DNA of 64,000 nucleotides from Streptomyces thermolilacinus SPC6. Its GTDB lineage: Bacteria; Actinomycetota; Actinomycetes; Streptomycetales; Streptomycetaceae. The stretch lies in assembly GCF_000478605.2 (NCBI RefSeq), contig NZ_ASHX02000001.1, positions 2,209,895 to 2,273,894 of the forward strand, given 5' to 3'. Both the position numbers and the translations under genes were made by a program. The notes under the pieces are model-generated. The model made no database searches. It saw nothing but the letters and a program-made list of their open reading frames with translations, and had not been told where the DNA came from. Shown here one piece after another: positions 61,044-64,000 of this stretch; position 1 is the first letter of the stretch, and every line of letters starts with the position of its first letter.

Positions 61044-62591
61044 TTACGCCAGCGGGCCGGTCACCGGCTCGACCGCCGCGACGACGCCGCCGTCCCGTAC
61101 GAAGACGTCCGCCGCCTCCAGGTCGGGCGCGAGGAACCGGTCAGGGCCGGGGCCCCGCACGCCCGCCGCGCGCAGGGCTTCGATGACCGCGCGGGACGCG
61201 GGCGCCGGGGTGAGGCCGTGGCGCAGCTCGATGGCCCGCGTCGCCGCGTACAGCTCGACGGCGAGGACCCGGTTCAGGTTGCCGATAGCGGTGCGCAGCT
61301 TGCGCGCCGCCGACCAGCCCATGGACACGTGGTCCTCCTGCATGGCGGACGACGGGATGGAGTCGGCGGAGGCCGGTACGGCGAGCCGCTTCATCTCGCT
61401 GACCAGCGCGGCCTGCGTGTACTGGGCGATCATCAGGCCCGAGTCGACACCGGCGTCGTCGGCGAGGAACGGCGGCAGGCCGTGGCTGCGGTTCTTGTCG
61501 AGGAGCCGGTCGGTGCGGCGCTCGGCGATGGACGCCAGGTCGGCGGCGGCGACGGCGAGGAAGTCCAGGACGTACGCGACGGGGGCGCCGTGGAAGTTGC
61601 CGTTGGACTCCACGCGGCCGTCGGGCAGGACGACCGGGTTGTCCACGGCGGCGGCCAGCTCCCGCTCGGCGACGAGCCGGGCATGGGCCATCGTGTCGCG
61701 CCCGGCGCCCGCGACCTGCGGGGCGCAGCGCACCGAGTAGGCGTCCTGCACGCGCGGCGCCTCGTCGGCCTGGAAGTGCCCGACGAGTCCGGAGCCCTCC
61801 AGGACGGCGAGCATGTTCGCGGCGGCGTCGCCCTGGCCGGGGTGCGGGCGGATGGCGTGCAGCTCGGGCCGCAGGACCTTGTCCGTGCCGAGCAGCGCCT
61901 CCAGGCTGAGCGCGGCGGTGACGTCGGCCGTCTTGTACAGCTTCTCCAGGTCGGCGAGGGCCATGACCAGCATGCCGAGCATGCCGTCGGTGCCGTTGAG
62001 GAGCGCCAGGCCTTCCTTCTCGCGCAGTTCGACGGGGGCGATGCCGTGCTCGGCGAGCAGCTCCCCGGCGGGGCGGACCGTGCCGTCGGGGCCCTCGGCG
62101 TCACCCTCCCCCATGAGGGCGAGCGCGCAGTGCGAGAGCGGCGCGAGGTCGCCGGAGCAGCCGAGGGAGCCGTACTCGTGGACCACGGGGGTGATGCCCG
62201 CGTTGAGCAGGTCCGCCATGGTCTGGGCGACCTGCGGGCGTACGCCGGTGTGGCCGGACGCGACGGTCTTCAGGCGCAGGAACATCAGGGCGCGGACGAC
62301 CTCGCGCTCGACGCGCGGGCCCATGCCCGCGGCGTGCGAGCGGACGATGTTGCGCTGGAGCTGGGCGCGCAGCTCCGTCCCGATGTGCCGCGTGGCGAGC
62401 GCCCCGAACCCGGTGGACACGCCGTACACCGGCTCGGGCTTGGCGGCGAGGGCGTCCACGGTCTCCCGGGCGCGGGCGAGGGCGTCGAGGGCCTCCGTGG
62501 AGAGCTCGACGCGGGCGTTGCCGCGGGCGACGGCGATGACGTCGGCGACGGTGGTACCGGACGTCCCCACCACGACAGTGTGCATATCCAT
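61044..62591 (-). CDS. hutH: Histidine ammonia-lyase
   Basis: 515-residue lyase converting histidine to urocanate, first step of the Hut pathway. The MIO-forming triad is in GSLGCSGDLAPLSHCAL (about 140-146): Cys-Ser-Gly rather than the usual Ala-Ser-Gly, as I recall for Streptomyces HutH. Conserved blocks YGVSTGFGALATRHI, NGTDGMLGM, RVQDAYSVRCAPQVAGAGRD and SMQEDHVSMGW-like sequence are all intact. ATG 62591 starts the typical MDMHTVVVGTSG; the next Met is two codons later. Single gene on the minus strand; no other hut genes are in the window. Confidence 0.96.
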   Translation of the reverse strand: MDMHTVVVGTSGTTVADVIAVARGNARVELSTEALDALARARETVDALAAKPEPVYGVSTGFGALATRHIGTELRAQLQRNIVRSHAAGMGPRVEREVVRALMFLRLKTVASGHTGVRPQVAQTMADLLNAGITPVVHEYGSLGCSGDLAPLSHCALALMGEGDAEGPDGTVRPAGELLAEHGIAPVELREKEGLALLNGTDGMLGMLVMALADLEKLYKTADVTAALSLEALLGTDKVLRPELHAIRPHPGQGDAAANMLAVLEGSGLVGHFQADEAPRVQDAYSVRCAPQVAGAGRDTMAHARLVAERELAAAVDNPVVLPDGRVESNGNFHGAPVAYVLDFLAVAAADLASIAERRTDRLLDKNRSHGLPPFLADDAGVDSGLMIAQYTQAALVSEMKRLAVPASADSIPSSAMQEDHVSMGWSAARKLRTAIGNLNRVLAVELYAATRAIELRHGLTPAPASRAVIEALRAAGVRGPGPDRFLAPDLEAADVFVRDGGVVAAVEPVTGPLA

Positions 62592-62837
62592 ATTCAGCAG
62601 CCTACGGACTGAATCGCAACGTGTCACTACCCCATCGCGCGACCACTCCTTACCCGAGAGTGACCACCGCGCCGCCCGTCGCGCCCCGATCGCGACCGCC
62701 CCTGAACGGCCCTGATCCACCCCGACTGGCCCTGACCGCTCCCAGGGCCCTGCCTGACCACCCCGGTCCGCCCCCGATCCCCACAGGACCGGTCCGATCC
62801 GCGCCGGCTGGCCCCCGCCTACCTCTCCGGCCCCCGC

Positions 62838-63977
62838 TCACCTCTCCGGCCACGCGTCGCGGAACCGGCGACGGTCGCGCGACGCGGTCGGCGGCGCGTC
62901 CGCCAGCCGTACGACCGCCCCGTCCCGCCCCGCCACGACCGGCTTCGGGGAGCGGGCCGCCTTCGCCCGGTACTGCGCGGCGTCCGCCAGCCGGAACAGC
63001 CGCCGCGCCGAGCGCACCGGCCCGATCGGATCGCCGGTGGACGCCACCCCGCAGGCGACGCCCTCCCCGAACTCCAGCTCCCCGGCCCGTACGCACAGCT
63101 CGTCGGCGACGGCGACCACCTCGTCCGCCTCCGGGCCGACCGACACGATGCAGAACTCGTCGCCGCCCAGCCGCGCCGCCAGCGCGCCCGGCAGCCGGGC
63201 CCCGGCGCACGACAGCACCGACCCGAACCGCTCCAGGAGCCGGTCGCCGACGGCGTGCCCGTGGGTGTCGTTGACGTCCTTGAGCCCGTTCAGGTCGCAC
63301 ACGACCAGGCTGACGACCGAGCCGTCGGTGAGGAAACGATCCACCGCCTCGTCCAGCCGCGTGTCGACGGCCCTGCGGTTGGCGAGCCCGGTCAGCGGGT
63401 CCGTGAAGGCGAGCTTGCGGACCTCCTCCAGCCGCTCGGTCTGCGCCAGCCCCGCCGCGACGACCGAGGCGAGGACGGTCGCGAAGTCCGCGTCGGCCCG
63501 GTCGAAGACGGGCGCCCCGACCGGGCGGGCGACGTACAGCTCGCCCCACGCCCGCCCGTGCAGCACGATCGGCGCGACCACACAGCACCCGCGCCCCCGC
63601 CGCCGCAGCGCGGCGACCCTCTGGTGCGAGTAGCCATGGGGCGTGACCGGGCCGCCGTCGGCGGTCTCCACCCACGCGTCGGGCTCGCCGCCGCCCGCCC
63701 ACCGCTCGTGCAGGAACTCGGTGATCTCCGAGAACTGGTGCACCGGGTACGCCTCCGCGTCGGGGAACTCCTCCTCGCCCGGCGCCCGCTGTCCCGCGTT
63801 GACGAGGACCTTCAGCCGACCGAGGTCCCGCTCCCAGACCGAGAGCGCCGCGAACGTACCGTCGAGCGCCTGGCACGCGCCGAGCGCCGCGGCCCGCCAG
63901 CACTCGCGCGGAGTGTGCGCCGCCGCCATCCCCTGCGCGAGCGCCACCACGGCCCGCAGTCGGACATCCTCACCCAT
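62838..63977 (-). CDS. GAF-GGDEF protein, probable diguanylate cyclase
   Basis: 379-residue cytoplasmic signalling enzyme. An N-terminal GAF domain (about 10-165) with cysteines (RGRGCCVVAPIVL) is followed by LAFTDPLTGLANRRAVDTRL and a GGDEF domain (about 190-345). The active site is ARLGGDEF (about 268-272), with CDLNGLKDVNDTHGHAVGD upstream, so it can make c-di-GMP. The RxxD inhibitory site five residues before the GGDEF loop is absent (LPGA at that place), so product inhibition is probably lost. ATG 63977 sits by an AAGGGA run. No PAS domain, unlike CdgB. The unrelated hutH gene lies downstream. Confidence 0.92.
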   Translation of the reverse strand: MGEDVRLRAVVALAQGMAAAHTPRECWRAAALGACQALDGTFAALSVWERDLGRLKVLVNAGQRAPGEEEFPDAEAYPVHQFSEITEFLHERWAGGGEPDAWVETADGGPVTPHGYSHQRVAALRRRGRGCCVVAPIVLHGRAWGELYVARPVGAPVFDRADADFATVLASVVAAGLAQTERLEEVRKLAFTDPLTGLANRRAVDTRLDEAVDRFLTDGSVVSLVVCDLNGLKDVNDTHGHAVGDRLLERFGSVLSCAGARLPGALAARLGGDEFCIVSVGPEADEVVAVADELCVRAGELEFGEGVACGVASTGDPIGPVRSARRLFRLADAAQYRAKAARSPKPVVAGRDGAVVRLADAPPTASRDRRRFRDAWPER

Positions 63978-64000
63978 TCCCTTAGCTTAGGAAGGAATCG

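Overview
The window is a GC-rich actinobacterial chromosome segment, almost certainly from a Streptomyces. Third codon positions are strongly G/C, GTG starts are frequent, and many genes overlap by four bases (ATGA/GTGA). Actinobacterial markers are present: mycothiol S-conjugate amidase, a DUF4307 protein, GTP-type PEP carboxykinase, a MetB-type enzyme, and an LAxTG sortase-E-like substrate. From memory, much of the gene order (oxyR-ahpCD ... pckG ... mca-greA ... ilvA ... metB ... msrA ... hutH-GGDEF) resembles the S. coelicolor core chromosome. There is no sign of a plasmid, prophage, IS element, rRNA, tRNA or CRISPR array.

Layout. 0-2 kb: divergent peroxide-defence unit oxyR / ahpC-ahpD. 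2-9.2 kb: a two-gene membrane operon (AI-2E family), a secreted lytic transglycosylase behind a long leader that may be a c-di-AMP riboswitch, a PIN-PhoH ATPase, a cis-prenyltransferase and an aldo/keto reductase. 9.5-23.5 kb: a split Tad/Flp-type pilus locus. It holds a prepilin peptidase and a DUF192 protein, then (after an unrelated mannosyltransferase/SGNH pair) Flp pilin-TadG-lipoprotein-OmpA, and a 400-bp gap away zinc-ribbon protein-CpaB-CpaE/TadZ-TadE-TadE-TadA-TadB-TadC. 23.7-28.7 kb: secreted hydrolases (GH18 chitinase with a DasR-type site in its promoter, M14 carboxypeptidase preceded by five 19-bp tandem repeats) around an Nramp-like transporter. 28.7-34.1 kb: a D-amino-acid/imine metabolism cluster (pfkB-iclR-ridA divergent from a PLP deaminase and an N-acyl-D-amino-acid deacylase). 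34-45 kb: core metabolism (GT87-like mannosyltransferase, alanine-type aminotransferase, pckG, HlyIII, YyaL, mca, DUF4307, greA). 45.5-51.5 kb: DrrAB-like ABC exporter, ilvA, MarR, a small ECF-like sigma factor overlapping a one-helix membrane protein, metB. 51.6-56.9 kb: three paralogous membrane-anchored proteins of unknown function around an M48 metalloprotease. 57-64 kb: msrA, small conserved proteins, an L,D-transpeptidase lipoprotein, a small LAxTG wall protein, hutH and a GAF-GGDEF protein.

How the parts may work together. The Tad modules plus prepilin peptidase could build a surface fibre; three small proteins share the G/QxxxE processing motif that the peptidase would cut. In the D-amino-acid cluster, the deacylase would release D-amino acids, the PLP enzyme would deaminate them to enamine/imine products, and RidA would hydrolyse those, under the IclR regulator. 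The least-explained unit is the M48 protease with its three paralogous partners, the best candidate for an undescribed system. Starts were chosen from ribosome-binding sites, overlaps and family lengths; several genes without a Shine-Dalgarno have a -10-like box 6-7 bases before the start, suggesting leaderless mRNAs.
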